A stretch of 34,663 nt of DNA, from the NCBI GenBank assembly GCA_005884665.1, contig VBAT01000044.1, positions 185,480 through 220,142 on the forward strand, read 5' to 3'. Source of the DNA: Bacteroidota bacterium. Lineage in GTDB: Bacteria > Bacteroidota > Bacteroidia > Chitinophagales > Chitinophagaceae. Both the position numbers and the translations under genes were made by a program. The notes below the pieces were generated by a model. That model saw only the letters and a list, made by a program, of their open reading frames with translations. It was not told where the DNA came from and searched no databases. Positions 1 to 7,401 of the stretch are shown in pieces (within the stretch, counting starts at the first letter, position 1; each line of letters starts with the position of its first letter).

Positions 1-1944
1 CGTCCAGGTGGTGCTGGAGGTGGTGGCTTTGGCGGTTTTGGTGGAGGAGAGAATTTTTCAGTTGGACAGCAAAGCGGGATAAGCTCTACAAATGCGGCAG
101 GTATAAACTTTTCGGATAAATGGGGTAAGAAAGTGGATTTGCAAGCAAGCTATTTCTTTAACAACAGCCGGAATATAAACGATAACTATACTACCCGTGA
201 GTATCTTACTACCAATCGTGTTGAGAATAGCATTAATCGCCCGGTAAGTGAAAATTACAACCATCGCCTAAACATGCGGTTGGAATACAGGATCGATTCT
301 TTTAATTCGATCATCATTAATCCAAGTCTCAATTTCCAGACAAACAAATCAACAACAGACTTCCTGGCCAATACATTGGATGGAGTCGATACTGTCAATG
401 CCCAGATAGGTAATAGCACAGTAGACAGGGACGGGTACAATCTCCGGAACAACCTGCTGTTTCGCCATTCATTTAGAAATAACAGGCGAAGAACAATTTC
501 TATAGGCTTTAACCAGACATTCAATAAGAACAATGCCGAGTCACATGTGTATTCCGATAACAGGACATTCGAGAACGGACAGGTAACGATAGATTCGGTA
601 CAGCACCAGTATATCAATAATCCTACAAATGGCTATACGCTGTCGGGAAATGTTTCTTATACTGAGCCATTGGGTCAGAAAGCCCAGTTACAGATCAGCT
701 ATCAGCCTTCGTACTCGAAGAACAGCGCGGATCAACAGACTTTTAATTTTGATGATGTTGGAAAAGAATACACCGAATTCGTTCCCCAGAATTCCAACAA
801 GTTTGACAATACTACAATGACCCAGAATGCGGGCGTAACCTATCGACTTGGAAACAGCCGCGATAATCAATTTTCAGCAGGCATTAACTACCAGTATTCA
901 AATTTAAAAAGCGATCGTATCTATCCTAGCGCTTACCAGGTGGATCAGACGTTCAGTACTGTATTGCCAAACCTGATGTGGAGAAAGAAAATAAGTGCGC
1001 ACAGCAGTATCAACCTGTTTTACCGGGCAGGCACTAACTTTCCCAGTGTCTCACAATTGCAGGATGTGGTGAATAGCAATAATATCCTGAGCCTTAGTAT
1101 GGGTAACCCGAACCTGAAACAATCCTATAATCATTTCTTATCCGGACGTTATACGTTTACCAATACCAAATTGGGTCAAAGCTTTTTTGCTAATATATTC
1201 CTCCAGGCCCAGCAGAACTATATTTCAAATGCCACTTATGTAGCCATGCTGGCCGACTCGACAATCGAGCAGGGAAATATATTGTATAAAGGATCACAGC
1301 TTACCAAACCGGTAAATCTGAATGGCTACAAGAGTTTTCGTTCATTTTTCACCTTTAGCCAGCCGGTGAAATTCCTCAAGTCGAGCGTCAACCTGAATAC
1401 CGGGTTTGCGTATACCACGTTGCCTGCACTTTACAACGATGTAAAGAGCATGACGAATAATTATACTTATAATGCCGGTATCGTGATAGCCAGCAATATC
1501 AGCGAATACGTAGATTTCAATCTTTCGTACAGCGCAAATTTCAGCAATGCAAAAAGCCCGACCCAGTCTTCAAAATATATTGACCAGTATGCGGGAGTAC
1601 AATTCAATTTGCTGTCCAAGACAGGTTGGTATTTACAGAATGATTTAAATAACCAAACAAAAAGCGGGTATGCCAATGGCCTGAATCAAAGCTTCTGGTT
1701 GTGGAATGCTGCTATCGGAAAGAAATTCCTGAAAAATAAATCAGGCGACCTCAAATTATCTGTGTTTGATCTCTTAAAACAAAACCAGAGCATTAGCCGG
1801 AATGTATATCCGACATATATTGAAGATTCGCAATCCAGGGTATTGCAACAGTATTTTTTATTGACATTTACCTATAGCCTGAGAAATTTCGGCAAAGCCA
1901 ATCCCAGCAATTTTCAGCGGAGAGACAGGGGACCAAATTTTTAA
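1..1944 (+). CDS. Outer-membrane beta-barrel protein (OMP_b-brl / TonB-receptor-like), 5' end missing
   Basis: The reading frame is open from base 1, so the gene starts before the window; an internal GTG at 133 is not a credible start. The first visible residues are Gly/Phe-rich (a GGGGFGGFGGGE run), a linker typical of the plug-to-barrel region. The rest, over 600 residues, has alternating polar/aromatic strands (NNYTYNAGIVIAS, DFNLSYSANFSN) and ends in the pattern usual for Bacteroidota barrels: a 'LSVFDLLKQNQSISR' strand, then 'LQQYFLLTFTYSLRNFG' near the C-terminus. The family sits in the outer membrane; many members have an N-terminal carboxypeptidase-regulatory-like domain, which would lie outside the window. 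Substrate unknown. A gap of about 210 bp separates it from the sigma-factor gene, so a functional link is only suggested by position. Confidence 0.85.
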   Translation, partial: RPGGAGGGGFGGFGGGENFSVGQQSGISSTNAAGINFSDKWGKKVDLQASYFFNNSRNINDNYTTREYLTTNRVENSINRPVSENYNHRLNMRLEYRIDSFNSIIINPSLNFQTNKSTTDFLANTLDGVDTVNAQIGNSTVDRDGYNLRNNLLFRHSFRNNRRRTISIGFNQTFNKNNAESHVYSDNRTFENGQVTIDSVQHQYINNPTNGYTLSGNVSYTEPLGQKAQLQISYQPSYSKNSADQQTFNFDDVGKEYTEFVPQNSNKFDNTTMTQNAGVTYRLGNSRDNQFSAGINYQYSNLKSDRIYPSAYQVDQTFSTVLPNLMWRKKISAHSSINLFYRAGTNFPSVSQLQDVVNSNNILSLSMGNPNLKQSYNHFLSGRYTFTNTKLGQSFFANIFLQAQQNYISNATYVAMLADSTIEQGNILYKGSQLTKPVNLNGYKSFRSFFTFSQPVKFLKSSVNLNTGFAYTTLPALYNDVKSMTNNYTYNAGIVIASNISEYVDFNLSYSANFSNAKSPTQSSKYIDQYAGVQFNLLSKTGWYLQNDLNNQTKSGYANGLNQSFWLWNAAIGKKFLKNKSGDLKLSVFDLLKQNQSISRNVYPTYIEDSQSRVLQQYFLLTFTYSLRNFGKANPSNFQRRDRGPNF

Positions 1945-1984
1945 CCCCGCATAAATAAATAACGGTTCTTTAGGTAGTGTCTCA

Positions 1985-2110
1985 TTTGATTTCAGGCGAC
2001 GGCGCAACGAGCCTATTAACAGCACATACGTAGCGCCTTTGTCCCGCCCAATGGCGGGATGAGATTAATTTAAAACTGAAACGCCACCGTTCTTTGAAAC
2101 GGCCGGGTAA
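1985..2110. repeat. Intergenic repeat remnant with TCCCGCC/GGCGGGA hairpin
   Basis: This gap between the barrel gene and the sigma factor holds the 13-mer ACGGCGCAACGAG (1999-2011) and GCGCCTTTG (2033-2041), both of which recur in the larger element at 33320-33473. It also has a small inverted repeat, TCCCGCC-CAAT-GGCGGGA, near 2041-2060. No convincing ORF is present. I read it as a degenerate or shorter copy of the same dispersed element. Confidence 0.5.
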
Positions 2111-2156
2111 ACCCAGGAAAATTTGGTAATATCGCCCTTCCCAAAAACCATCAGGC

Positions 2157-2729
2157 TTGGATGAAAGGTTATTAGTTGAACAGCTGAAGAAGGGGGATGA
2201 CGCCGCTTTCAAAACTATTGTTGAGACCTGGCAAAACATGGTCTACAACACGGCACTCGGTATTGTGCAGAACGCTGAGGACGCGGAGGATATCGCCCAG
2301 GAAGTTTTTGTGCAGGTATACCAGTCCATTTCCTCTTTTAAGGGCGAATCCAAGTTCTCTACCTGGCTTTACCGCATTACGGTAACCAAATCCCTGGACC
2401 ATGAGAGGAGGAAGAAAAGGAAAAAACGCTTTGCCTTTGTTAAAAGCCTTATTGGCGAGCAGGACGAGGTTATCGTAAATCCCCCCGATTTTAATCACCC
2501 GGGGGTGGTAATGGACAAGAAAGAGGATGCGGCGGTATTGTTCAAAGCCATTGGGGAATTACCCGAAAGCCAGCGCATCGCCTTTACCCTGAACAAGGTA
2601 GAAGGCCTTAGTTACCAGGAAGTGAGCGAAGTGATGAAAACGACGGTTTCTTCGGTTGAGTCATTGATGCACAGGGCTAAAAATAATCTTAAAAAGAAGC
2701 TGGAAGACTATTATAAAAACAAACGGTGA
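2157..2729 (+). CDS. ECF-type RNA polymerase sigma-70 family sigma factor
   Basis: 190 residues, the usual ECF size. Region 2 is visible at about residues 25-90: a 'NAEDAEDIAQEVFVQVYQ' helix followed by the 'FSTWLYRITVTKSLDHERR' segment that recognises the -10 element, then a basic KKRKKR stretch. Region 4 (about residues 130-182) has 'LPESQRIAFTLNKVEGLSYQEV' and the helix-turn-helix 'MKTTVSSVESLMHRAKNNLK'. The start is TTG: the upstream in-frame stop is TAA at 2127-2129 and no ATG or GTG lies between it and the TTG at 2157, while a start further in would remove region 2. It heads a cluster with a small membrane protein and two Spy-like periplasmic proteins, a common Bacteroidota arrangement in which the membrane protein is thought to control the sigma factor. 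Confidence 0.93.
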   Translation: MDERLLVEQLKKGDDAAFKTIVETWQNMVYNTALGIVQNAEDAEDIAQEVFVQVYQSISSFKGESKFSTWLYRITVTKSLDHERRKKRKKRFAFVKSLIGEQDEVIVNPPDFNHPGVVMDKKEDAAVLFKAIGELPESQRIAFTLNKVEGLSYQEVSEVMKTTVSSVESLMHRAKNNLKKKLEDYYKNKR

Positions 2730-2768
2730 CACAAGTTTTATTTGCTCTAAACGTCTAAATTTAAGGTC

Positions 2769-3107
2769 ATGAAAAAGCCTGTAGACATAAACAAAAAGGT
2801 GGAGGAAGTGCTGGGTAGCCTGGATAATATCCAACGAGCTGAGCCACAATCCTTCTTTTTTACCCGGGTAAATGCCCGCCTTAAACGGGATGAAAAAAGC
2901 TTTTGGGAAACCACGGGGGCTTTCTTAGCCCGCCCCGCGGTAGCTATCGCAGGTCTTTGTGCGATTCTTGCTATCAATGTATTTATCCTTATTCAAAAGG
3001 AAACCACGACCTCCTCTGCTCCTATTACGGAAACCTCCCAACCACAGGAAGATGAGAATATTTTCGCCGCTGTCAACACCTACGATTACGAAAACTTAGA
3101 ACCGTGA
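2769..3107 (+). CDS. Small single-pass membrane protein, probable anti-sigma factor
   Basis: 112 residues. The cytoplasmic-side N-terminus (about 1-50) carries the segment 'VLGSLDNIQRAEPQSFFFT' followed by RVNARLKR, a pattern I associate with small proteins encoded just after ECF sigma genes in Bacteroidota. One hydrophobic span at about 54-75 (AVAIAGLCAILAINVFILI) is followed by a short Thr/Ser/Glu-rich tail that would lie in the periplasm. There is no zinc-binding HxxxCxxC motif, so this is not a canonical ZAS anti-sigma factor. It follows the sigma gene by 39 bp and its TGA overlaps the ATG of the next gene by one base. The anti-sigma role is inferred from context and topology. Confidence 0.75.
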   Translation: MKKPVDINKKVEEVLGSLDNIQRAEPQSFFFTRVNARLKRDEKSFWETTGAFLARPAVAIAGLCAILAINVFILIQKETTTSSAPITETSQPQEDENIFAAVNTYDYENLEP

Positions 3108-3604
3108 TGAGCACGTCAAAGAACAGGTCACTAATATTTATTATCGCGGTCTTATTGTTAACCAATATTGCCGTGCTTGCTTATTTCCTTTGGTATAAAA
3201 AGCCAACCAGGCCACCTGAGGGAGGACATGACAGGGGCCGTGGTATAGAGGTGCCACTCCAAAAAGAAGTTGGATTCAATGAAGAGCAGATGTCGCAATA
3301 CAAGCAGATGAGGGATCAGCAAATGAAAGCGATCAAGCCGATGTTTGATGACATGCGGAAGGCAAAAGATAGCCTGTTCCGAATGATCAGCAACGACAAT
3401 GCAAATGATTCGTCTGTTAATGCAGTTGGCGATGCCATTGCTCAAAAACAGAAAGAAATGGATCTACGCATGTATAATCACTTCAAACGAATAAGAAGTT
3501 TATGTACACCAGCCCAATTGCCCAAATATGATTCCGTTATCCAGCGAATGATGAGGAAGATGGGAAAACCCCGCAGGGACCCCGATCGGAAGGACGGAAA
3601 ATAA
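3107..3604 (+). CDS. Membrane-anchored Spy/CpxP-like periplasmic protein (heavy-metal-sensor-like)
   Basis: 165 residues from the ATG at 3107, which overlaps the preceding TGA by one base (TGATG); a GTG three bases earlier is also possible but less likely. One N-terminal transmembrane segment at about residues 8-29 (SLIFIIAVLLLTNIAVLAYF), then a Pro/Gly-rich linker and a long, highly charged, Met-rich helical region (EEQMSQYKQMRDQQMKAIKP and later RMYNHFKRIRSL) ending in 'LCTPAQLPKYDSVIQRMMRK'. The last phrase matches the 'L.p.Q...y' repeat of Spy/LTXXQ proteins. Family members are periplasmic chaperones or stress or metal sensors. Translational coupling to the anti-sigma-like gene suggests it takes part in sensing envelope stress for the sigma factor; that is inference. 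Confidence 0.75.
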   Translation: MSTSKNRSLIFIIAVLLLTNIAVLAYFLWYKKPTRPPEGGHDRGRGIEVPLQKEVGFNEEQMSQYKQMRDQQMKAIKPMFDDMRKAKDSLFRMISNDNANDSSVNAVGDAIAQKQKEMDLRMYNHFKRIRSLCTPAQLPKYDSVIQRMMRKMGKPRRDPDRKDGK

Positions 3605-3640
3605 GCAGTCAAACCCTTTAATTACAATAAAACTCAGCAA

Positions 3641-4039
3641 ATGAAAAAAAGTTTCTTATTAGTTGCGTTCGCATTACTGGTAGGTGCCATCGCAGCAAAC
3701 GCCCAGGGCGGTGGTAATTTTCCACGCCGTACGGTGGAAGAAAGAGTACAGACCATTCATGAGAAAATGGATAGTGCTTTCAAACTGGACAAAGCAAATC
3801 TTCTACAGGTGGATTCGGTATTTGCTACATATTACCGTGGCACTGATAAAGTGAGAGAAGAGTTAATGGCAAGTGGTGGCGATCGCTCCACAATGCGCCA
3901 GCAAATGCAGGAAAAGACACAGCCCCTGATGGACGCGAGAGATAAAGAACTGGCCGCAGTACTGGGAGCAGATAATTTCAAGATCTGGAAGGACGCTGTC
4001 GAGCCCACATTACGTCGCGGCGGCCCCCCAAGACAGTAA
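3641..4039 (+). CDS. Secreted small helical protein, Spy-like / DUF4890-like
   Basis: 132 residues with a clear signal peptide (MKKSFLLVAFALLVGAIAA, cleavage expected after NA before QGG). The mature part is a charged helical protein ('RTVEERVQTIHEKMDSAFKL', then a Met/Gln-rich stretch, then 'LAAVLGADNFKIWKDAVEP') and ends in an Arg/Pro-rich tail. The spacing of Leu and Lys around 'LDKANLLQVDSVFATYY' resembles Spy/LTXXQ proteins and small Bacteroidota helical periplasmic proteins. It is the last gene of the sigma-factor cluster, 36 bp after the other Spy-like gene, and is followed by a strong terminator. Likely a periplasmic stress effector regulated by the upstream sigma factor. I cannot name a family with certainty. 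Confidence 0.75.
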   Translation: MKKSFLLVAFALLVGAIAANAQGGGNFPRRTVEERVQTIHEKMDSAFKLDKANLLQVDSVFATYYRGTDKVREELMASGGDRSTMRQQMQEKTQPLMDARDKELAAVLGADNFKIWKDAVEPTLRRGGPPRQ

Positions 4040-4072
4040 GAATTTTTAGAGCTATACTGGCAATTAACAAAG

Positions 4073-4104
4073 AAACCCCGGCCATCAACGCCGGGGTTTG
4101 TTTT
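4073..4104. terminator. Bidirectional Rho-independent terminator
   Basis: A perfect 10-bp stem, AAACCCCGGC (4073-4082) and GCCGGGGTTT (4090-4099), with a 7-nt loop, followed on the + strand by GTTTT. It lies between convergent genes (the secreted protein ending at 4039 and the RnfD-DUF2330 ORF ending at 4123), and the A-run on the left side supplies a U-tract for minus-strand transcripts. Confidence 0.9.
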
Positions 4105-4122
4105 ACCTACGCCTCATGGTCC

Positions 4123-6471
4123 TTAACTGTACTTTCTTAGGCCGGCAAGGGAAACTAACCCTATCACCCCTATCGTGGCAAACAATAAGACATTGTCCCT
4201 GCCCGGTTTCTTATTTATATCTTTTGAAATGGTAACATACTCCGCTTCTGGGGGAACAGATTTTTCTTCTTCATTCATCACCACATCCCAGTCACTATAG
4301 CTTTTGCCCGTTAAGTAAGTAAGCATTTCCATTTCATCGGTACGCCTTTGTTTTAGAGTCTTCAGATATTTTTTACCGGCATCGCAGGTAAAGTCGCCGG
4401 TGGCAGGATGTGTAATAACATATCGCGCCTGGAAGTTTTCAGTATTGGGAGTGACCTGGAACATCAGGTCCTGCGGAAAGCTGTTGCGATTATACCGCAC
4501 ATGCAATCGCGTGAAGAAAACATTGCTGGAATAATCTTCGTCTTCATTGCCTACATCACTGTAATCGGTCCAGTCGCGGTTGATCCACCATACACCCGCC
4601 TGCACGAGGTCCTGTGTAGAAGGAGCTGTAGCAACACAGGGATCGCATTTAACATAGTTCTTCGGGCTTACATCCCAGGCATATTCCAGCATGGTGATTG
4701 CTTTTCCTTCACGGTCCCATTGATGCTGGAAAAGGTTGGCATAAAAGTTACCGAAGTTGTTCTGCACGAATAGCGGGATATTTTTACCAGTTGGTAATGA
4801 CACCTGCCGGTAGTTGGTACTTTCAATCCTTCCCTTCTTGCTAAATGCATAAACAAGCATATCCTGGTCACCATCTGCATTGGCCATACCCAGTCTTATC
4901 GGTAACATGAATTTTGGCGAAGAGAATCTTATTTGTATTGGCCGCAGAAAATTGCCGGGTAGCTTTTTCTTTTCCTGTTCATTTACTTTTACCACGAAGA
5001 ACTTGAGATTGCTTTTGATATAAGGTTCGAGCACTTCATCCGCGCCTGCAGGTATTTTGTAACCGTTCTCATCCAGCCAGGTCTTCAATCCGGTACTTTC
5101 TTTAGCGCTAAGAATGAGTATATCGTATTCCCCAACGATATACCTGGCCTCTATCTTTACTCCCTTATCCTCGGCTTTGCTTCTTGCAAGGTCCTTCAGG
5201 GCGATTCCCGGCGCCGCTCCAGAGAGTCTTTCTTGTTTGTAGTATCCATTGTCCATACACGGGTTCTGATCATAGTATTCCACCAGTCTTGGCTTGCTGT
5301 ATTCATTCAGCGTATTAAAGATCTGCTGGTCCACTACTTTGATATCGCTTTTGTTTAACACTACCGGTACCGGTACTACCATGGCAAAGTCTTTGAAATC
5401 ACCTTTAAAATCATTGTACATGGTGATCACTGTCCGGTTGCCATCCCTGACAAGAATGACCTGCGATGTCTTATTCTTCAATGTTCCATCGGCTTTGCTT
5501 ACATAAAAGCCGCAAAATGCCAGCGCTTCATGGCTGATCATGCTGGCGAGTAAAATGAGTGCAGCCAGTTTTTTCGTAAATGGTTTCATGATTATACTTT
5601 TAAGTTTATATCCCAGTCCGCCGGCAGGCAGACGGGATTGGTTAAATAATGAATTGTTTTTCCACTGAAATATTTCTCCCTTGAAAATGGCGTCAAGAAC
5701 AGGTACCAGCGGGGCAGCTGCTACCAATACCCAGATGATCGTATTGTATTTCCATTTAAATGCAGCGAGGTAAAAAGCAACGACTGCGATGCCCACGGCC
5801 CAAAGTATCCTGGCAACCGGGTGATTCGGCGAGGTCCTTGGATCGCTGATCATAAAGAATGTAAACAGCAATAGGCTGCCGGTGCTAATAGAATGAATGA
5901 AATAATCCATTGGCCATTGTAACACATATACCTGCCGCCAGTACAACAGGCCAACAAACGTGAGAAGAAAGGCAAGTGAGACATCCAATTTTTGCACTCT
6001 TGTTACGACGATAGTTCCCAGCGTTATCGCTCCAAAAAAAATGACTGCATTGCTTCCCCATTGCCCAGGGCTTAGCCAGGCATCGCCGGTTAACCAAAGG
6101 GTTGCTACGATGCCGAATGCAGAGGGATTGAACAGGTGCTTGCTTTTCCATCGGAAAATATATTTCGAAGACACGGTAAGAAAAGCGGCCAGCAAGCTGA
6201 TATACCAGTCATTGGTTTTTAAAAGAAGGCAGAGGCTCATGGCGCTTATCAGAATGCTAAATCCCCAGCGGTCGAATTCGGAAGGTCTCAATAGCCTTTT
6301 GGATTTAATGGAGTCGGCAGCATATTGAAACAACAGGCATCCCCCGATGCTTAAGAGGTAATGCTGCCAGTCGGCATCCCAGTGAAGGACTAATATGCCA
6401 TAGCTCAAAAAGATGGCCTGGAAAATTATTTGGAAATACCTCGGGTCAAGGCGCAGCGATTTTTGTTGCAT
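4123..6471 (-). CDS. RnfD/NqrB-like membrane domain fused in frame to a DUF2330 protein
   Basis: 782 residues. Residues 1-285 are a multi-span membrane domain of the NQR2/RnfD/RnfE family: about nine hydrophobic segments, the 'KSKHLFNPSAFGIVATLWL' motif and 'FFMISDPRTSPNHPVARIL'. I do not see the S-G-A-T flavinylation motif of true RnfD/NqrB, so electron transport is unproven. At residue 295 (ATG at 5589) a typical signal peptide begins (MKPFTKKLAALILLASMIS, cleavage near ALA-FCG), leading into a 488-residue DUF2330 protein: 'KTSQVILVRDGNRTVITMYN', 'FAMVVPVPVVLNKSD', conserved Cys pairs and a C-terminal anchor (VLLFATIGVIGLVSLAGLRKYS is the last 22 residues, hydrophobic then basic). A signal peptide in mid-protein suggests two genes whose frames have merged, or independent initiation at 5589. 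The linker between them is encoded by a palindrome at 5610-5638. Function of DUF2330 is not known. Confidence 0.8.
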   Translation of the reverse strand: MQQKSLRLDPRYFQIIFQAIFLSYGILVLHWDADWQHYLLSIGGCLLFQYAADSIKSKRLLRPSEFDRWGFSILISAMSLCLLLKTNDWYISLLAAFLTVSSKYIFRWKSKHLFNPSAFGIVATLWLTGDAWLSPGQWGSNAVIFFGAITLGTIVVTRVQKLDVSLAFLLTFVGLLYWRQVYVLQWPMDYFIHSISTGSLLLFTFFMISDPRTSPNHPVARILWAVGIAVVAFYLAAFKWKYNTIIWVLVAAAPLVPVLDAIFKGEIFQWKNNSLFNQSRLPAGGLGYKLKSIIMKPFTKKLAALILLASMISHEALAFCGFYVSKADGTLKNKTSQVILVRDGNRTVITMYNDFKGDFKDFAMVVPVPVVLNKSDIKVVDQQIFNTLNEYSKPRLVEYYDQNPCMDNGYYKQERLSGAAPGIALKDLARSKAEDKGVKIEARYIVGEYDILILSAKESTGLKTWLDENGYKIPAGADEVLEPYIKSNLKFFVVKVNEQEKKKLPGNFLRPIQIRFSSPKFMLPIRLGMANADGDQDMLVYAFSKKGRIESTNYRQVSLPTGKNIPLFVQNNFGNFYANLFQHQWDREGKAITMLEYAWDVSPKNYVKCDPCVATAPSTQDLVQAGVWWINRDWTDYSDVGNEDEDYSSNVFFTRLHVRYNRNSFPQDLMFQVTPNTENFQARYVITHPATGDFTCDAGKKYLKTLKQRRTDEMEMLTYLTGKSYSDWDVVMNEEEKSVPPEAEYVTISKDINKKPGRDNVLLFATIGVIGLVSLAGLRKYS
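5610..5638. repeat. Palindromic repeat at the RnfD-DUF2330 junction
   Basis: An imperfect inverted repeat: ATCCCAGTCCGCC (5610-5622), loop GGCA, GGCAGACGGGAT (5627-5638). Its core GCCGGCAGGC is shared with the GCCTGCC/GGCAGGC palindrome at 13904-13917 and the hairpin at 20599-20616. It is translated as S-R-L-P-A-G-G-L-G between the membrane domain and the DUF2330 signal peptide, which looks like non-coding DNA read through by chance. Confidence 0.6.
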
Positions 6472-6599
6472 AAGCTTTCATTTGAGCATTTGGATGAGGT
6501 CCCCGAAAGGATTACACAACAGGAAATCTTAAAATAACCAGTAAAAAAAATATTTATAAAAACAGGGATGATGTTTATGGATTTTGCTGCCGGACTGCA

Positions 6600-6650
6600 T
6601 CGTGGGCAAGTTTTCCCCCGCTTTCGCTCTGTCTCTCGCTCTACCCCTCA
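6600..6650. repeat. CGCTCT-rich low-complexity tract after the LytTR gene
   Basis: A pyrimidine-rich stretch with repeated CGCTCT/CTCGCTCT units (CTTTCGCTCTGTCTCTCGCTC). A related sequence, CGCTCTTCGCTCTCGCTCTG, occurs at about 20640-20660 after another gene. The tract lies at the 3' end of a minus-strand gene; its role is unknown. Confidence 0.35.
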
Positions 6651-7400
6651 GCTTCCCATCCATTCCTTGAACGCCGCTACATTTTCCTGGCTGATAATAA
6701 TATCTTCTTTGATAACGGGCTCCACTTCCAGTTGCAGCTTGCTTTTGGGAAAGCTCTTTATCTTTTTTATCGCATTCATGTGCAACAGGTATTTGCGGTT
6801 AACCCTGTAAAACTGTGTTGGATCCAGTTGTTTCTCAATATCAGCCAGTGATTGGTCCAGTATAAATTTTTGTCCCTTATTGTCTACCATGCATATCAGC
6901 TTATGCGTTGCATAGAAATAGGCGATGTCTTCCGTTTTTACACTGATATAATCGGTGCCACGCTTAACCAGGAATCTTTTCTTATATCCATTTCCAGCCG
7001 GTTGCTGCCATTGCAGCAATTGCTGAAAGCTGGAAGAAAAATATTGTTTCAGCTTATCATATTTATTCAATGCTGCCTGGAGTTTTTCCTGTTTTACAGG
7101 TTTCAGGAGATAATCGATGCTGTTATGTTCAAATGCTTCCTGCCAGTATTCGTCAAATGCCGTACAAAATATTACAGGGCTGTTGATATTGACCTTTTCA
7201 AATATTTTGAAAGAAAGCCCGTCACTTAATTCTATGTCCATGAAAAGCAGGTCGGGCATGGAATTCTGCTGAAGCCATTCTACCGCTGTTTTTACATTGC
7301 CAAGGACGGCGGAAACTTCGATGGACAGGTCCGCTTTCTGTATGGCTTTTACTAATTTTTCCGCCGCTGGCTTCTCATCTTCAATAACGATCACTTTCAT
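6648..7400 (-). CDS. LytTR-family response regulator
   Basis: 250 residues from the ATG at 7400; a TTG nine bases upstream is less likely. The receiver domain covers about 1-115: acidic pair E-D at 8-9, phospho-acceptor D55 in 'DLLFMDIELSDG', T80 and K100 in 'DYLLKPVKQEKL'. The LytTR DNA-binding domain covers about 145-247, with 'FLVKRGTDYISVKTEDIAYF', 'QKFILDQSLADIEKQL' and the hallmark 'FYRVNRKYLLHMNAIKKIK'. The start codon sits one base after the TGA of the upstream kinase gene, so the two are translated together. It would be phosphorylated by that kinase and bind direct repeats at target promoters; no target is evident here. Confidence 0.95.
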   Translation of the reverse strand: MKVIVIEDEKPAAEKLVKAIQKADLSIEVSAVLGNVKTAVEWLQQNSMPDLLFMDIELSDGLSFKIFEKVNINSPVIFCTAFDEYWQEAFEHNSIDYLLKPVKQEKLQAALNKYDKLKQYFSSSFQQLLQWQQPAGNGYKKRFLVKRGTDYISVKTEDIAYFYATHKLICMVDNKGQKFILDQSLADIEKQLDPTQFYRVNRKYLLHMNAIKKIKSFPKSKLQLEVEPVIKEDIIISQENVAAFKEWMGS

Positions 7401-7401
7401 A

